From Pseudomonas sp. B21-056 (GTDB lineage Bacteria > Pseudomonadota > Gammaproteobacteria > Pseudomonadales > Pseudomonadaceae): 64,000 bases of DNA. Under the pieces are notes generated by a model. The model was not told where the DNA came from. It saw only the letters and a program-made list of their open reading frames with translations, and ran no database searches. The stretch is taken from the NCBI RefSeq assembly GCF_026016325.1, contig NZ_CP087203.1, positions 1,426,001-1,490,000 of the forward strand. Reading direction: 5' to 3'. The position numbers were made by a program, and so were the translations under genes. Shown here piece by piece: positions 9,749 through 18,101 of the stretch (position 1 is the stretch's first letter; each line of letters opens with the position of its first letter).

Positions 9749-10414
9749 ATGACAACCCTATCCCCGACCGTTTCCATGGCGGACAAAGTTACCCTGATCG
9801 ACGAACTGTGCGCCAAGGCGCGGATCCTGCCGGTCATCACCATCGCCCGCGAACAGGACATCCTGCCCCTGGCCGATGCCCTGGCGGCCGGTGGCCTGAC
9901 GGCGCTGGAAGTGACCTTGCGTTCCCAGTTCGGCCTCAAGGCCATCCAGGTGTTGTGCGAGCAGCGTCCGGAGCTGGTGACCGGTGCCGGTACGGTGCTC
10001 GACCGCCAGATGCTGGCGGCTGCCGAGGCGGCCGGTTCGCAGTTCATCGTGACCCCGGGCATCACCCGTGACTTGCTCGAAGCCAGTGTCGCCAGCCCGA
10101 TCCCGTTGCTGCCGGGCATCAGCAATGCGTCCGGCATCATGGAAGGCTACGGCCTGGGTTATCGCCGCTTCAAGCTGTTCCCGGCGGAAGTCAGCGGCGG
10201 TGTCGCTGCCATCAAGGCCCTGGGCGGCCCGTTCGGCGAAGTGAAGTTCTGCCCGACCGGCGGCGTCGGCCCGGCCAATATCAAGAGCTACATGGCGTTG
10301 AAAAACGTGATGTGCGTGGGCGGTAGCTGGATGCTCGATCCGGAGTGGATCAAGAACGGCGACTGGGCCCGCATCCAGGAGTGCACCGCCGAGGCATTGG
10401 CGCTGCTGGACTGA
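9749..10414 (+). CDS. eda: KDPG/KHG aldolase (2-dehydro-3-deoxy-phosphogluconate aldolase)
   Basis: A class I aldolase that splits 2-keto-3-deoxy-6-phosphogluconate into pyruvate and glyceraldehyde-3-phosphate, the final Entner-Doudoroff step. Family motifs are PVITIAREQD, GAGTVLD, FIVTPG, the Schiff-base Lys142 in FKLFPAE, and CPTGGVGPAN. I start it at the ATG at 9749 (221 residues) because AAGGA lies 9 bases upstream; in-frame starts at 9722 (GTG) and 9728 (ATG overlapping the pgl stop) would add up to nine residues and cannot be excluded. It is last in the zwf-pgl-eda operon and is followed by a terminator. Confidence 0.95.
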   Translation: MTTLSPTVSMADKVTLIDELCAKARILPVITIAREQDILPLADALAAGGLTALEVTLRSQFGLKAIQVLCEQRPELVTGAGTVLDRQMLAAAEAAGSQFIVTPGITRDLLEASVASPIPLLPGISNASGIMEGYGLGYRRFKLFPAEVSGGVAAIKALGGPFGEVKFCPTGGVGPANIKSYMALKNVMCVGGSWMLDPEWIKNGDWARIQECTAEALALLD

Positions 10415-10452
10415 TTGTTTTACCGGACTTCGTTGGGTGTTCTACGGCTTTA

Positions 10453-10483
10453 CGGTGCGCTTGGTCGGCGCGCCGTTTTTTTT
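10453..10483 (+). terminator. Terminator of zwf-pgl-eda
   Basis: The stem CGGTGCGC / GCGCGCCG (one G-T pair) with a 7-base loop is followed by eight T residues. Confidence 0.8.
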
Positions 10484-10518
10484 GCCTGATCTTATGAGCC
10501 CTATAGCTTGGTTGAGCG

Positions 10519-10630
10519 CTGTAGGAGCTGTCGAGCGAAGCGAGGCTGCGATCTTTTGCTCTTGTCGCTCGTCTTGAGATTCATCTGCTGGGGAAAAGAT
10601 CGCAGCTTCGTTGCACTCAGCAGCTCCTAC
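10519..10630. repeat. REP-type inverted repeat (GTAGGAGCTG family)
   Basis: Arms GTAGGAGCTGTCGAGCGAAG and a diverged reverse complement ending CAGCTCCTAC flank GATCTTTT / AAAAGATC inner arms. This third repeat family has two further copies at 12832 and 36434. Confidence 0.85.
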
Positions 10631-10639
10631 CGGGCGTCG

Positions 10640-11821
10640 TCAACTCAATTCCTTCAACGCCGTGATGAGCCGCTCGATATCACTTGCCAGTGTGATCAAC
10701 CCCGGCGTGATACGGATACAAGGCCCGACGCTGGTCTGGCGTACCACGGTGAAGATCCCATAGTCGTTGAGCAATCGATCGGCCATCGCCTGCTGGTCCG
10801 CCTGGGCGGTAAAGCGCATCGAGGTGATGCCGCAGTAGAGTCGCCGATCATCCGGGGTCATGACTTCGATGCCCGGCAGATCGCGCACCGCGTTGACCCA
10901 CAGGTCGCGCAAATAGCGGAGTCGCGCACCTTTGGCCAGGGCTCCGCCCAGGGCGCGGTGTTCCTCGAACACCAGGGGCAGGGTCAGCAAGGCTGGAATG
11001 TTCGACGTGCTGTGGGGCGTGCGCGAGCGGATGTCGTTTGCCGGGTAATGACTGTCGTCCATGTCCGGATCGATGTCGGCCAGGCGTTTCGGGGCGATGT
11101 ACAGGAAGCCCAGGGCCAGGGGCCCGCCGATCCATTTCTGCAGATTGAATCCGGCGAACGGGATGCCCATCTTGGCCAGGTCAAAATCGATCTGGCCGAG
11201 GGCGTGGGCGCCGTCGAGGATGATGTCGACATCGAACTCCCGAGCCGCTTCGGCAATTGCCTGCACCGGCATTACCAGCCCGGTGAGGTGGTTGACGTAG
11301 GTCAGTGTCATCAGTTTCAGGCGCGGGTAGCGAATGAACGCTTCGCGGTAAGTCCCCACCAGGCTCTCGAAACTGGCCGGATGCTGGTGGACCAGTTCGA
11401 TCAGCTCCACGCCACGCTGGCGGGCCAGCCAGCGCATCGCGTTCTTGACTGACTGATATTCCAGATCGCATATCAGCACCTGGTCGCCGGGCTTCAGGCC
11501 GTTGTAGTTGCGAATCAACGATTGCAGGGAGTCGACGGCGCTGCGGGTCAGCGCCACGGTTTGCACCGGCGCTTTGATCAACTCGGCCACCTGGCGGCGA
11601 ATCGCCTCGCCCTGTTCACGGTCGAAATGCTGGCGCACGTACACCGAGTTGCTGCGGTTGATGAAGTCGATATTGCGTTGGTATTCCTCGACCACGGTGC
11701 GCGACATGCGCCCGAAGTAGCCGTTTTCCAGGTTCAGCGGCCCCTCGGGGGGGACGTCGTAGCGGCCGACAAAGGTCTTCCAAAAAGCTTCATCGCGGGC
11801 ACGCAGGGTGTTCTCGGGCAT
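10640..11821 (-). CDS. Class V aminotransferase-fold PLP enzyme (CsdA/isopenicillin N epimerase-like)
   Basis: A 393-residue PLP-dependent enzyme of aminotransferase class V. Visible family features are the N-terminal substrate region around YFGRMS, the central VDIILDGAHALGQIDFDL segment carrying the PLP-pyridine-binding Asp and the His, and the Schiff-base Lys in FNLQKWIGGP. The C-terminal domain closes with a typical RITPGLITL run. Members act as cysteine desulfurases, epimerases or transaminases, and no cysteine is placed where the desulfurase loop would need it, so an epimerase or aminotransferase role is more likely. It sits 11 bases downstream of the DUF3820 gene on the same strand, suggesting a two-gene operon. 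The substrate is unknown. Confidence 0.8.
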   Translation of the reverse strand: MPENTLRARDEAFWKTFVGRYDVPPEGPLNLENGYFGRMSRTVVEEYQRNIDFINRSNSVYVRQHFDREQGEAIRRQVAELIKAPVQTVALTRSAVDSLQSLIRNYNGLKPGDQVLICDLEYQSVKNAMRWLARQRGVELIELVHQHPASFESLVGTYREAFIRYPRLKLMTLTYVNHLTGLVMPVQAIAEAAREFDVDIILDGAHALGQIDFDLAKMGIPFAGFNLQKWIGGPLALGFLYIAPKRLADIDPDMDDSHYPANDIRSRTPHSTSNIPALLTLPLVFEEHRALGGALAKGARLRYLRDLWVNAVRDLPGIEVMTPDDRRLYCGITSMRFTAQADQQAMADRLLNDYGIFTVVRQTSVGPCIRITPGLITLASDIERLITALKELS

Positions 11822-11832
11822 GGTGGGCTCAA

Positions 11833-12069
11833 TCAGGGGCGGGGCTTGGGTTTGCCGTGCTTGACGCGCAAGGGATCGAGCAGGTCTGACAAACCGTTGT
11901 GGTCGATTTCCTGCATCAACGCCAGCAAACCGCCCAGCTCACCGTGGGGAAAACCTTCGCGGGCGAACCAGTTCAGGTATTGACCGGGCAGGTCGGCCAG
12001 GATCCGGCCTTTGTATTTACCGAAGGGCATCTGGCGCGTGACCAGCAGTTCGAGGGTTTCCGGGTTCAT
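11833..12069 (-). CDS. DUF3820 family small protein
   Basis: A 78-residue protein matching the DUF3820 family, recognisable by the MPFGKYKG core, the conserved LPGQYLNWFAREGFPHGELG stretch, and a positively charged proline/lysine-rich tail. Its biochemical role is not established; the fold has been compared with small nucleic-acid-associated modules. It is the first gene of a likely two-gene minus-strand operon with the class V aminotransferase. The assigned ATG is the only reasonable start. Confidence 0.8.
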   Translation of the reverse strand: MNPETLELLVTRQMPFGKYKGRILADLPGQYLNWFAREGFPHGELGGLLALMQEIDHNGLSDLLDPLRVKHGKPKPRP

Positions 12070-12214
12070 GGCAAATGTCTTGGATCAAACAGGTTTGAAA
12101 ATACAGGCATTCTGCATGCAGGCCAAATGACAGATCATGCAAATAACGCGGATACAGTTTTGGATGGGTTTATTAATTTATTGATTTTTAAGGATAATTT
12201 CTTTTGGTTGGGGC

Positions 12215-12230
12215 TGGCATGAGCGATGCA
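12215..12230 (+). promoter_or_regulatory. Sigma-54-like (-24/-12) promoter upstream of the PA2169-like gene
   Basis: TGGCATGAGCGATGCA has GG and GC separated by exactly ten bases and differs from the TGGCACG-N4-TTGCA consensus at two positions. It lies 45 bases before the ATG at 12275, with an AT-rich tract immediately upstream (12160-12210) that could bend or bind IHF. Predicted from sequence only. Confidence 0.5.
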
Positions 12231-12274
12231 ATATTCCTTGCAGGTTTTTTATTCACCAGCAAAGGAATTGAAAA

Positions 12275-12739
12275 ATGACCGACATGAACAAAGAAGCCAT
12301 CGCCGTCCTGAACGACCTGATCCAGACCAGCAAGGATGGTCAGGAAGGGTTCAAGACCTGCGCCGAAGACATCAAGCACCCGCAACTCAAGGCCCTGTTC
12401 GTGCAACGTTCCGCCGATTGCGCCGCGGCCGCGTCCGAACTCCAGGCAGCCGTTCGTTCCTTGGGCGGCGATCCGGAAACCTCTACCAGTGTCTCCGGTG
12501 ACCTGCACCGTCGCTGGGTGGACGTGAAGTCGATGTTCACCGGCAAGGATGAGGAAGCGGTCCTCAACGAAGCCGAGCGCGGTGAAGATCACGCCAAGAA
12601 GGCCTACAAGGAAGCCATGGAGAAGATCACCAAGCATAACCTGGTCGGCATCCGTGATCTGGTTGAGCGCCAGTATCATGGCGTGCAACGCAACCACGAT
12701 CAGGTCAAGGCGCTGCGTAACCAGGCACGCGCCAGCTGA
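12275..12739 (+). CDS. PA2169-family four-helix-bundle protein (DUF2383)
   Basis: A 154-residue, mostly helical, acidic cytoplasmic protein of the PA2169/DUF2383 family, a ferritin-like four-helix bundle of unproven function. The sequence has the family's N-terminal VLNDLIQTSKDGQEGF, central ADCAAAASELQAAVRSLGG and C-terminal GIRDLVERQYHGVQRNHDQV segments. AAAGGA at 12261 is well placed for the ATG. It is a single-gene unit with a sigma-54-like promoter before it and a strong terminator after it. Orthologues are usually reported as stress or stationary-phase proteins; that role is inference here. Confidence 0.85.
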   Translation: MTDMNKEAIAVLNDLIQTSKDGQEGFKTCAEDIKHPQLKALFVQRSADCAAAASELQAAVRSLGGDPETSTSVSGDLHRRWVDVKSMFTGKDEEAVLNEAERGEDHAKKAYKEAMEKITKHNLVGIRDLVERQYHGVQRNHDQVKALRNQARAS

Positions 12740-12760
12740 TACACGCGCTTGATCAAAAAA

Positions 12761-12785
12761 ACGCCAGTTCGCCTGGCGTTTTTTT
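12761..12785 (+). terminator. Terminator of the PA2169-like gene
   Basis: ACGCCAG / CTGGCGT with a TTCGC loop is followed by seven T residues and preceded by an A-run, so it could work in both directions. Confidence 0.9.
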
Positions 12786-12831
12786 GTGTTTACAGACAAG
12801 CGCAGTTGTACTCAGGGAGTGGCCGCTGGCC

Positions 12832-12971
12832 CTGTAGGAGCTGTCGAGCAAAGCGAGGCTGCGATCTTTTCCCAGGCAATTGAGTCGCGAGCGAAAGATC
12901 AAGATCAAGATCAAGATCAAGATCAAGATCAAGATCAAGATCAAAAGATCGCAGGCTTCGCCAGCTCCTAC
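12832..12971. repeat. REP-type inverted repeat (GTAGGAGCTG family) containing an expanded hexamer array
   Basis: The arms CTGTAGGAGCTGTCGAGCAA and CTTCGCCAGCTCCTAC are related to the copies at 10519 and 36434, but the loop here is enlarged by a GATCAA tandem array. It occupies the middle of the 424-base gap between the PA2169-like gene and the FUSC gene; the rest of that gap (12972-13164) shows no convincing gene. Confidence 0.85.
12897..12944. repeat. Tandem array of eight GATCAA hexamers
   Basis: Eight perfect consecutive copies of GATCAA, followed by AAGATC so that nine GATC sites occur in 54 bases. It lies at the junction between loop and right arm of a REP element. All three reading frames of the array lack stop codons, which explains the artificial dipeptide-repeat ORFs running through it. 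Confidence 0.97.
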
Positions 12972-13164
12972 GCCACACAAGCTCCTCGCCACAAAGTCGG
13001 GCAAATGCCGTCCGGCCTCATCATGCGGCTTTCTGAAAAAGTGTCTTGTCAAATCCACGGGTAATCAGCTCTGGACTCAAATAGATAGCCAGCTAATAAT
13101 TGCGCCTGCCCCATCACCCATCATTGCAACTATCGTTACTGCAACCCCGGAAAGAGTTTCCCGC

Positions 13165-15165
13165 GTGCCCATTACCCTCCAGGCCTTGTTCGCCCCCGAC
13201 CGCCTCGCTGTGCAGTTCGCCATCAAGACCGTGCTCGGTGGCGGGCTGGCACTGTGGCTGGCGTTGCGGTGGGGGCTGGAGCAGCCGGCGTGGGCGTTGA
13301 TGACCGCGTTCATCGTGGCGCAGCCGCTTTCCGGGATGGTGGTGCAGAAGGGGCTGGCGCGATTGCTCGGTACGCTGGTGGGGACCGTCATGTCGGTGGT
13401 CTTCATGGGCCTGTTCGCGCAGACGCCGTGGTTGTTCCTGTTGGCGTTGGCCTTGTGGCTGGGCCTGTGCACGGCCTGTTCGACGCTGCTGCGCAGTGCC
13501 TGGTCCTATTCGTTCGTGTTGGCCGGCTACACGGTGGCGATCATCGCCTTGCCGGCCATCTCCCATCCACTGGGGGTGTTCGATCAGGCGGTGGCGCGCT
13601 GCACCGAGATCAGCCTGGGCATTGTCTGTGCCACGGCCGCCAGTGCCTTGCTCTGGCCGTTGCGGGTCGAGCGACAGTTGGCGGGCCAGGCCCATGCCGC
13701 CTGGCAAAGCGGCATGCAGGCGGCCCGCGCCACCCTGGCCGGTGATGCCCAGGCGCGCAAGGGCTTGCTGGAGATCCTCGGCAGGATCGTCGCGGTGGAT
13801 GCCCAGCGCGAACATGCCTGGTTCGAAGGCAGCCTGGGTCGGCAGCGGGCCCGGGCCATCAGCGGTTTGAGCCAGAAATTACTGATGCTGCTGCGCATTG
13901 CCCGTTCGGTGCGCCGGCAATGGAAACAACTCGAACCCGCAGAAGCCGAGGCTCTCCAACCCTGGATGAACGAGGTGCAGCAAGCCCTCGATGCCGACAG
14001 TGCAACGCTGCAAGCCTTGCGACCGCGGGTACTGGATGCCTCTCACGATCCCTTGATCAGCTCGGCGCAAAGTTACTGCCTGGCGCGTTTCGCCTTGTTG
14101 CTCGACACCGCCCTGGCCGCCTGCGCGGCGCTGGCGGCGGTGCGGGAGGGCAGGGCGGCGTCGGATCCCCCGCGTACCTTGACGCCCCACCGTGACCTGT
14201 CCCTGGCCCTGGTCTTCGGTGCCCGCAGTGCCCTGGCGTTTCTCGCGGTTGCCTGCTTCTGGCTGGCAACGGCCTGGCCCGCAGCAGGGGGCGCGTTGGT
14301 GTTGACGTGTGTTGTGTGCAGCCTGTTTGCCAGCCGCGAAAACGGTGCGCAGATCGGCATGAGTTTCCTGCGGGGCATTCTGCTGGCCGTGCCGACGGCG
14401 TTTGTGGTCGGCGAGATCCTGCTGCCGCAGTGGAGCAGTTTCGCCATGCTTTGCATGGCCATGGGCGTACCGCTGTTCTTCGGCGCGCTGGGCATGGCCA
14501 AGCCACCGATCTTTGCCACGGCCACGTCATTCTGTCTGCATTTTGTAGTGCTGATATCACCGCTCAACGCCATGAAGTACGACGTGGCGACATTCTTCAA
14601 TAGCGCTCAGGCGATGATGATCGGCGTGGGGGCGGCGGTATTGGCATTCAATCTGCTGATTCTGCGCGATCCGGCCTGGCACGGCCGTCGCCTGCTGGCT
14701 GCAACCCTGGACGACCTGGTGCGCCTGACCCGGCGCAACCTGAGTGGCGCCGAGAGCTGGTTCGGCGGACGCATGGCCGACCGGCTGCTGCAATTGGCGC
14801 GGCATTACCCCGAATTGCCGGTCCCGGCGCGCAGCCGTTGGGATGACGGATTGCTCGGCCTGGATATCGGTGATGAGCTGCTGCACTTGCGTCTGAGCCT
14901 GGCCGTCGCCCGGGTGTCCGATCATCAGGCGCAGCGGCGCTATTTCGAAGCGCTGGAACAGGTGCTCGAACGCGGTCCGTCCGGCGGGCTGGCCGATGCG
15001 TTGGCCCCGGCCAGCGCCGAGTTCCTGAAGGTGTTATCGACAGAGCCCCCCGGCGATGCGCTGAAGTTGGCCCAGGGCGCGGTGGTGCAATTGCAGAACA
15101 GTTGGCGCGCCTGGTGCCGTCAGCACGAACCTGAACGACGGGAGCACAGCCATGGGTTTGCGTGA
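13165..15165 (+). CDS. FUSC family efflux membrane protein (AaeB-like)
   Basis: A 666-residue inner-membrane protein of the fusaric-acid-resistance / aromatic-acid exporter family. Two blocks of transmembrane helices (roughly residues 20-170 and 360-510) are separated by soluble segments, the FUSC duplication pattern. The GTG at 13165 is chosen because GGAAAGAG lies 8 bases upstream and the protein then begins like its homologues (PITLQALFAPDRLAVQFAIK); the frame is open further upstream only through the repeat region. It is followed with a 14-base overlap by a DUF1656 protein and then a HlyD-type adaptor, matching AaeB-AaeX-AaeA, an exporter of hydroxylated aromatic acids. The substrate is inferred. 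Confidence 0.85.
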   Translation: MPITLQALFAPDRLAVQFAIKTVLGGGLALWLALRWGLEQPAWALMTAFIVAQPLSGMVVQKGLARLLGTLVGTVMSVVFMGLFAQTPWLFLLALALWLGLCTACSTLLRSAWSYSFVLAGYTVAIIALPAISHPLGVFDQAVARCTEISLGIVCATAASALLWPLRVERQLAGQAHAAWQSGMQAARATLAGDAQARKGLLEILGRIVAVDAQREHAWFEGSLGRQRARAISGLSQKLLMLLRIARSVRRQWKQLEPAEAEALQPWMNEVQQALDADSATLQALRPRVLDASHDPLISSAQSYCLARFALLLDTALAACAALAAVREGRAASDPPRTLTPHRDLSLALVFGARSALAFLAVACFWLATAWPAAGGALVLTCVVCSLFASRENGAQIGMSFLRGILLAVPTAFVVGEILLPQWSSFAMLCMAMGVPLFFGALGMAKPPIFATATSFCLHFVVLISPLNAMKYDVATFFNSAQAMMIGVGAAVLAFNLLILRDPAWHGRRLLAATLDDLVRLTRRNLSGAESWFGGRMADRLLQLARHYPELPVPARSRWDDGLLGLDIGDELLHLRLSLAVARVSDHQAQRRYFEALEQVLERGPSGGLADALAPASAEFLKVLSTEPPGDALKLAQGAVVQLQNSWRAWCRQHEPERREHSHGFA

Positions 15166-15358
15166 GTGGTCGATTGGCGGGGTGTTGCTCAGCCCGTTCC
15201 TGATTTATGTGGTGCTGGCCTTGCTGGTGACCGGTGCATTGCGCCTGTTGCTCAGCCTCGTGCCGGCCGGACGCTGGATCTGGCACGAAGCCTTGTTCGA
15301 CTGCGCCCTGTACGTCTGTGTCCTGACAGTGATTACCCTGGTCCTCGGGCCGTTATAA
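15152..15358 (+). CDS. DUF1656 small membrane protein (AaeX-like)
   Basis: A 68-residue protein with two hydrophobic segments (about residues 10-32 and 45-66). It starts inside the end of the FUSC gene and ends 10 bases before the HlyD-type gene, the fixed position of DUF1656 proteins in AaeXAB-type operons. Its own function is unknown; it is assumed to help the FUSC pump assemble or act. The WSIGGVLLSPFL start is typical of the family. Confidence 0.85.
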   Translation: MGLREWSIGGVLLSPFLIYVVLALLVTGALRLLLSLVPAGRWIWHEALFDCALYVCVLTVITLVLGPL

Positions 15359-15368
15359 GGAGTTGAAC

Positions 15369-16238
15369 ATGCGGACCTCCGTACGTGTCGCCATTACGCT
15401 GGGCGTGGTGGCATTGGCGATTTTCGCCGGGTTACACCTGTGGCAGTACTACATGCTCACGCCCTGGACCCGGGACGCGCGGATTCGCGCCGACGTGGTG
15501 GTGATTGCTCCCGACGTGTCGGGCTGGGTGCGTGAGCTCAAGGCGGTGGACAACCAGCAGGTCAAGGCCGGCGATTTATTGCTGAGCATCGACCGCGAGC
15601 GCTTCGAAGCCGCCGTGGAAAAGGCCAGGGCGGTGGTCCAGACCCGCCAGCAGCAACTGAGCTTGCGTGAACACGAAGCCAGTCGCCGTGCCGCCCTGGG
15701 CCCCCAGGCCATCAGTGCGGAGTTGCGGGAGAACGCCCAGATCAACGCCGGCATCGCCCGAGGCGAACTGCGCGAGGCCCAGGCCGAGGCCAAGGTCGCC
15801 GAGCTCAACCTCGCCCGCAGCCAGGTCCTGGCGCCCCGCAGCGGTCACATCACCAACCTGCGGCTGGCCGAAGGCAACTACGTCAACGCCGGGCAGCCGG
15901 TCATGGCGCTGATCGACGATTCGACGTTCTATGTGCAGGCCTATTTCGAAGAAACCAAACTGCCGAGGATTCGCGTGGGCGATCCGGTCAAGGTCTGGCT
16001 GATGAGCGCCGGCCATGCCCTGGAAGGTCACGTCGAAAGCGTCAGTCGCGGCATTACCGACCGCAACACCAATCCGGACGCGCAGTTGCTGGCGGAGGTT
16101 GAACCGACCTTCAACTGGGTGCGCCTGGCCCAGCGGATTCCGGTGCGAATCAAGCTGGACAAGGTGCCGGAAGGGGTGAACCTGAGTGCGGGGATGACGG
16201 CGAGTGTGCAGGTGTGGGAGGAGGCTGGGACTCGATAG
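15369..16238 (+). CDS. HlyD-family membrane fusion protein (AaeA/EmrA-like)
   Basis: A 289-residue periplasmic adaptor anchored by one N-terminal helix (residues about 7-26). The biotin/lipoyl-like domain (APDVSGWVRELKAVDNQQVK near residue 45) is split by a coiled-coil hairpin (about 75-145) and closes with LAPRSGHITNLRLAEGNYV, followed by the beta-barrel domain. AAGGAG six bases before the ATG at 15369 fixes the start; the upstream TTG at 15363 is less likely. It completes a FUSC/DUF1656/HlyD export operon that would link the inner-membrane pump to an outer-membrane channel encoded elsewhere. Confidence 0.9.
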   Translation: MRTSVRVAITLGVVALAIFAGLHLWQYYMLTPWTRDARIRADVVVIAPDVSGWVRELKAVDNQQVKAGDLLLSIDRERFEAAVEKARAVVQTRQQQLSLREHEASRRAALGPQAISAELRENAQINAGIARGELREAQAEAKVAELNLARSQVLAPRSGHITNLRLAEGNYVNAGQPVMALIDDSTFYVQAYFEETKLPRIRVGDPVKVWLMSAGHALEGHVESVSRGITDRNTNPDAQLLAEVEPTFNWVRLAQRIPVRIKLDKVPEGVNLSAGMTASVQVWEEAGTR

Positions 16239-16256
16239 CTCTGGCACTGAGATCAT

Positions 16257-16388
16257 TGTGGCGAGGGGATTTATCCCCGTTGGGCTGCGCAGCGGCCCCA
16301 AAACAGCCAACTCAATCTGTCTGGCACACCGAGGCGACAGGTTCGAGGGCTGCTTCGCAGCCCAGCGGGGATAAATCCCCTCGCCACA
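16257..16388. repeat. REP-type inverted repeat (GTGGCGAGGGGAT family)
   Basis: Full hairpin with arms TGTGGCGAGGGGATTTATCC and its reverse complement, and inner GGGCTGCGCAGC / GCTGCTTCGCAGCCC arms, between convergent genes. Confidence 0.9.
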
Positions 16389-16417
16389 GGTAGGTGCCAC
16401 ACCAGAGATAGGGCTGG

Positions 16418-16888
16418 TCAGCCGATGCTGATCGCCGGCAATGTCGGCAAGGTCACGGTCTGCTGCTTGCGCGGCGCCAGGATCTCGGCCTCGCCATCCA
16501 CCACCAGTTCATCGCGCTGGTTGAACACGCGGGTGGCGATGCGTACGCGAAACTTCGGCAGCTTTTCCAGGATCTCCAGGCGTACGGTCAGGGTGTCGCC
16601 GATTTTTACCGGTTTCTGGAAGCTCATCTGCTGGCCGATATAGATGGTGCCGGGCCCAGGCAACTCGCACGCCACCGCCGCGCTGATCAGCGCACCGCTG
16701 AACATGCCATGGGCAATGCGTTCCTTGAACATGCTCGCCGCGGCGAATTCGGCGTCCAGGTGCACCGGGTTGTGATCGCCCGACATGGCGGCGAACAGCT
16801 GGATGTCGCGCTCTTCGACAGATTTGCTGTAGCTGGCGGTCTGGCCGACTTCGAGGGCTTCGTAGGGAGTGTTGGTAACCTGGGTCAT
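16418..16888 (-). CDS. phaJ1: (R)-specific enoyl-CoA hydratase (MaoC family, PhaJ1-like)
   Basis: A 156-residue single hot-dog-domain hydratase. The hydratase-2 motif reads SGDHNPVHLD, giving the catalytic Asp38 and His43 with the usual five-residue spacing. It converts trans-2-enoyl-CoA from beta-oxidation to (R)-3-hydroxyacyl-CoA, a precursor for polyhydroxyalkanoate. The 156-residue length equals that of P. aeruginosa PhaJ1, and the neighbours (hydrolase, fadD2, fadD1) repeat the PA3299-PA3302 order. It is transcribed 44 bases after the hydrolase gene as the second gene of a minus-strand pair. The alternative is a generic MaoC dehydratase acting on another acyl-CoA. Confidence 0.85.
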   Translation of the reverse strand: MTQVTNTPYEALEVGQTASYSKSVEERDIQLFAAMSGDHNPVHLDAEFAAASMFKERIAHGMFSGALISAAVACELPGPGTIYIGQQMSFQKPVKIGDTLTVRLEILEKLPKFRVRIATRVFNQRDELVVDGEAEILAPRKQQTVTLPTLPAISIG

Positions 16889-16932
16889 CTGTTTCTGATC
16901 CTGTGGCAGTAATGAGGGAAAACGTTGGAAAC

Positions 16933-17877
16933 CTACTCGCTGCGTGGCGGGCGCTTGTGGTTCAGGGCCTGGGCAATCCAGGCCAGCACATCGGCCGTCA
17001 CTTCATCGCGGTTGGTTTCGTTGAACAATTCATGCCGGGCCTGTGGATAAATCGTCAATTGCAGGTGCTGGCTGCCGGCGGCGCGCAGTGCGTCGGCCAG
17101 ATCCTTCAGACGCTTGCCTTCGCTCACCGGATCACATTCACCGCCAATCACCAGCAATGGCAGGTCCGGATCGATCTGGGCGAGATTGGACGCTTTGCTG
17201 ATTTGCTGCAAGCCGCCGAGCAGGTCGACCCACAGTTGATTGCTGCAGCGAAAGCCGCACAGTGGGTCGTGGACGTACTTGTCCACTTCGGCCGGGTCAC
17301 GGCTGAGCCAGTCAAAGGGCGTGCGTGTCGGTTTGAGTTTCTGATTGAAGCTGCCGAACGACAGCCACTCGATCAGGGCACTGCGCCCGGTGCCGCCCTG
17401 GCGCCAGCGTTCGAGGCGGGCGATCTGGCGGGCGGCGCGATACAGCGCCACCGGCTGGAAATTGGACCCGCTGAGAATCGCCCCATGCAGGCTGGCGCTG
17501 TGATGCAACAGGTAGGCCTGGGCGATGTAGCTGCCCATGCTGTGGCCCAGTAGCACGATGGGCGTATCGGGATGTTGCTGGCCGATGTGATGGTTGAGGC
17601 TGGCCAGGTCGCCGACCACCTTGGCCCAGCCATCCTCATCGGCATAGTGGCCGAGGATCGCCCCTTCGCCGGTCTTGCCATGACCGCGCAGGTCCAGCGC
17701 GTAGACACCGTAGCCTTCATCGCACAGGGCCTGGGCCAAGCGCCCATAGCGGCCGCTGTGTTCGGCCATGCCGTGGGCCAGCATGACCACTGCCACGGGC
17801 GCGGTTTCGGGCAACCACTGATTGACGAACAGACGGCTGTGGTCGGTCGCGGTCAGCCAGAACGTTTGATGAATCAT
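16933..17877 (-). CDS. Alpha/beta hydrolase, monoacylglycerol-lipase-like
   Basis: A 314-residue serine hydrolase of the Hydrolase_4 (lysophospholipase/monoglyceride lipase) group. The nucleophile elbow GHSMG has Ser113; the oxyanion strand is VMLAHGMAEHSGRY, and the catalytic Asp and His are likely in GGECDPVSEG and YPQARHELFNE. No signal peptide is seen, so it acts in the cytoplasm or at the membrane face. It heads the pair with phaJ1 and is divergent from fadD2, consistent with releasing fatty acids from glycerides for activation by the FadD enzymes. That pathway placement is inferred from context. Confidence 0.85.
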   Translation of the reverse strand: MIHQTFWLTATDHSRLFVNQWLPETAPVAVVMLAHGMAEHSGRYGRLAQALCDEGYGVYALDLRGHGKTGEGAILGHYADEDGWAKVVGDLASLNHHIGQQHPDTPIVLLGHSMGSYIAQAYLLHHSASLHGAILSGSNFQPVALYRAARQIARLERWRQGGTGRSALIEWLSFGSFNQKLKPTRTPFDWLSRDPAEVDKYVHDPLCGFRCSNQLWVDLLGGLQQISKASNLAQIDPDLPLLVIGGECDPVSEGKRLKDLADALRAAGSQHLQLTIYPQARHELFNETNRDEVTADVLAWIAQALNHKRPPRSE

Positions 17878-18101
17878 GACGATCCTTTACATGGGAGCAT
17901 GCGCACTGTTGCTGCATTGTATAGCGCATCCGTTGCGTCTCGCCTGATCAGGCCACACGTAGGCGGCAAGATTCACACAATCTATGACACAAATTGGCAT
18001 ATTTGCCTGATTGGCCAGAGCTGCTAGTGTCCCAAGAGCTCCGCTTCTGCGAGCAATCCAGAAGTGGCCCGGGATAGGTTCAGGTAAAGAGGACAAAAAC
18101 A

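Noticed and set aside
12897..12944. CRISPR-like array
   Set aside because: Six-base units without spacers; a simple tandem repeat.
12880..13164. N-terminal extension of the FUSC protein through the GATCAA array (IKIKIK repeat)
   Set aside because: The array lacks stops in all frames by chance of its sequence; the GTG at 13165 has a ribosome-binding site and gives the family N-terminus.
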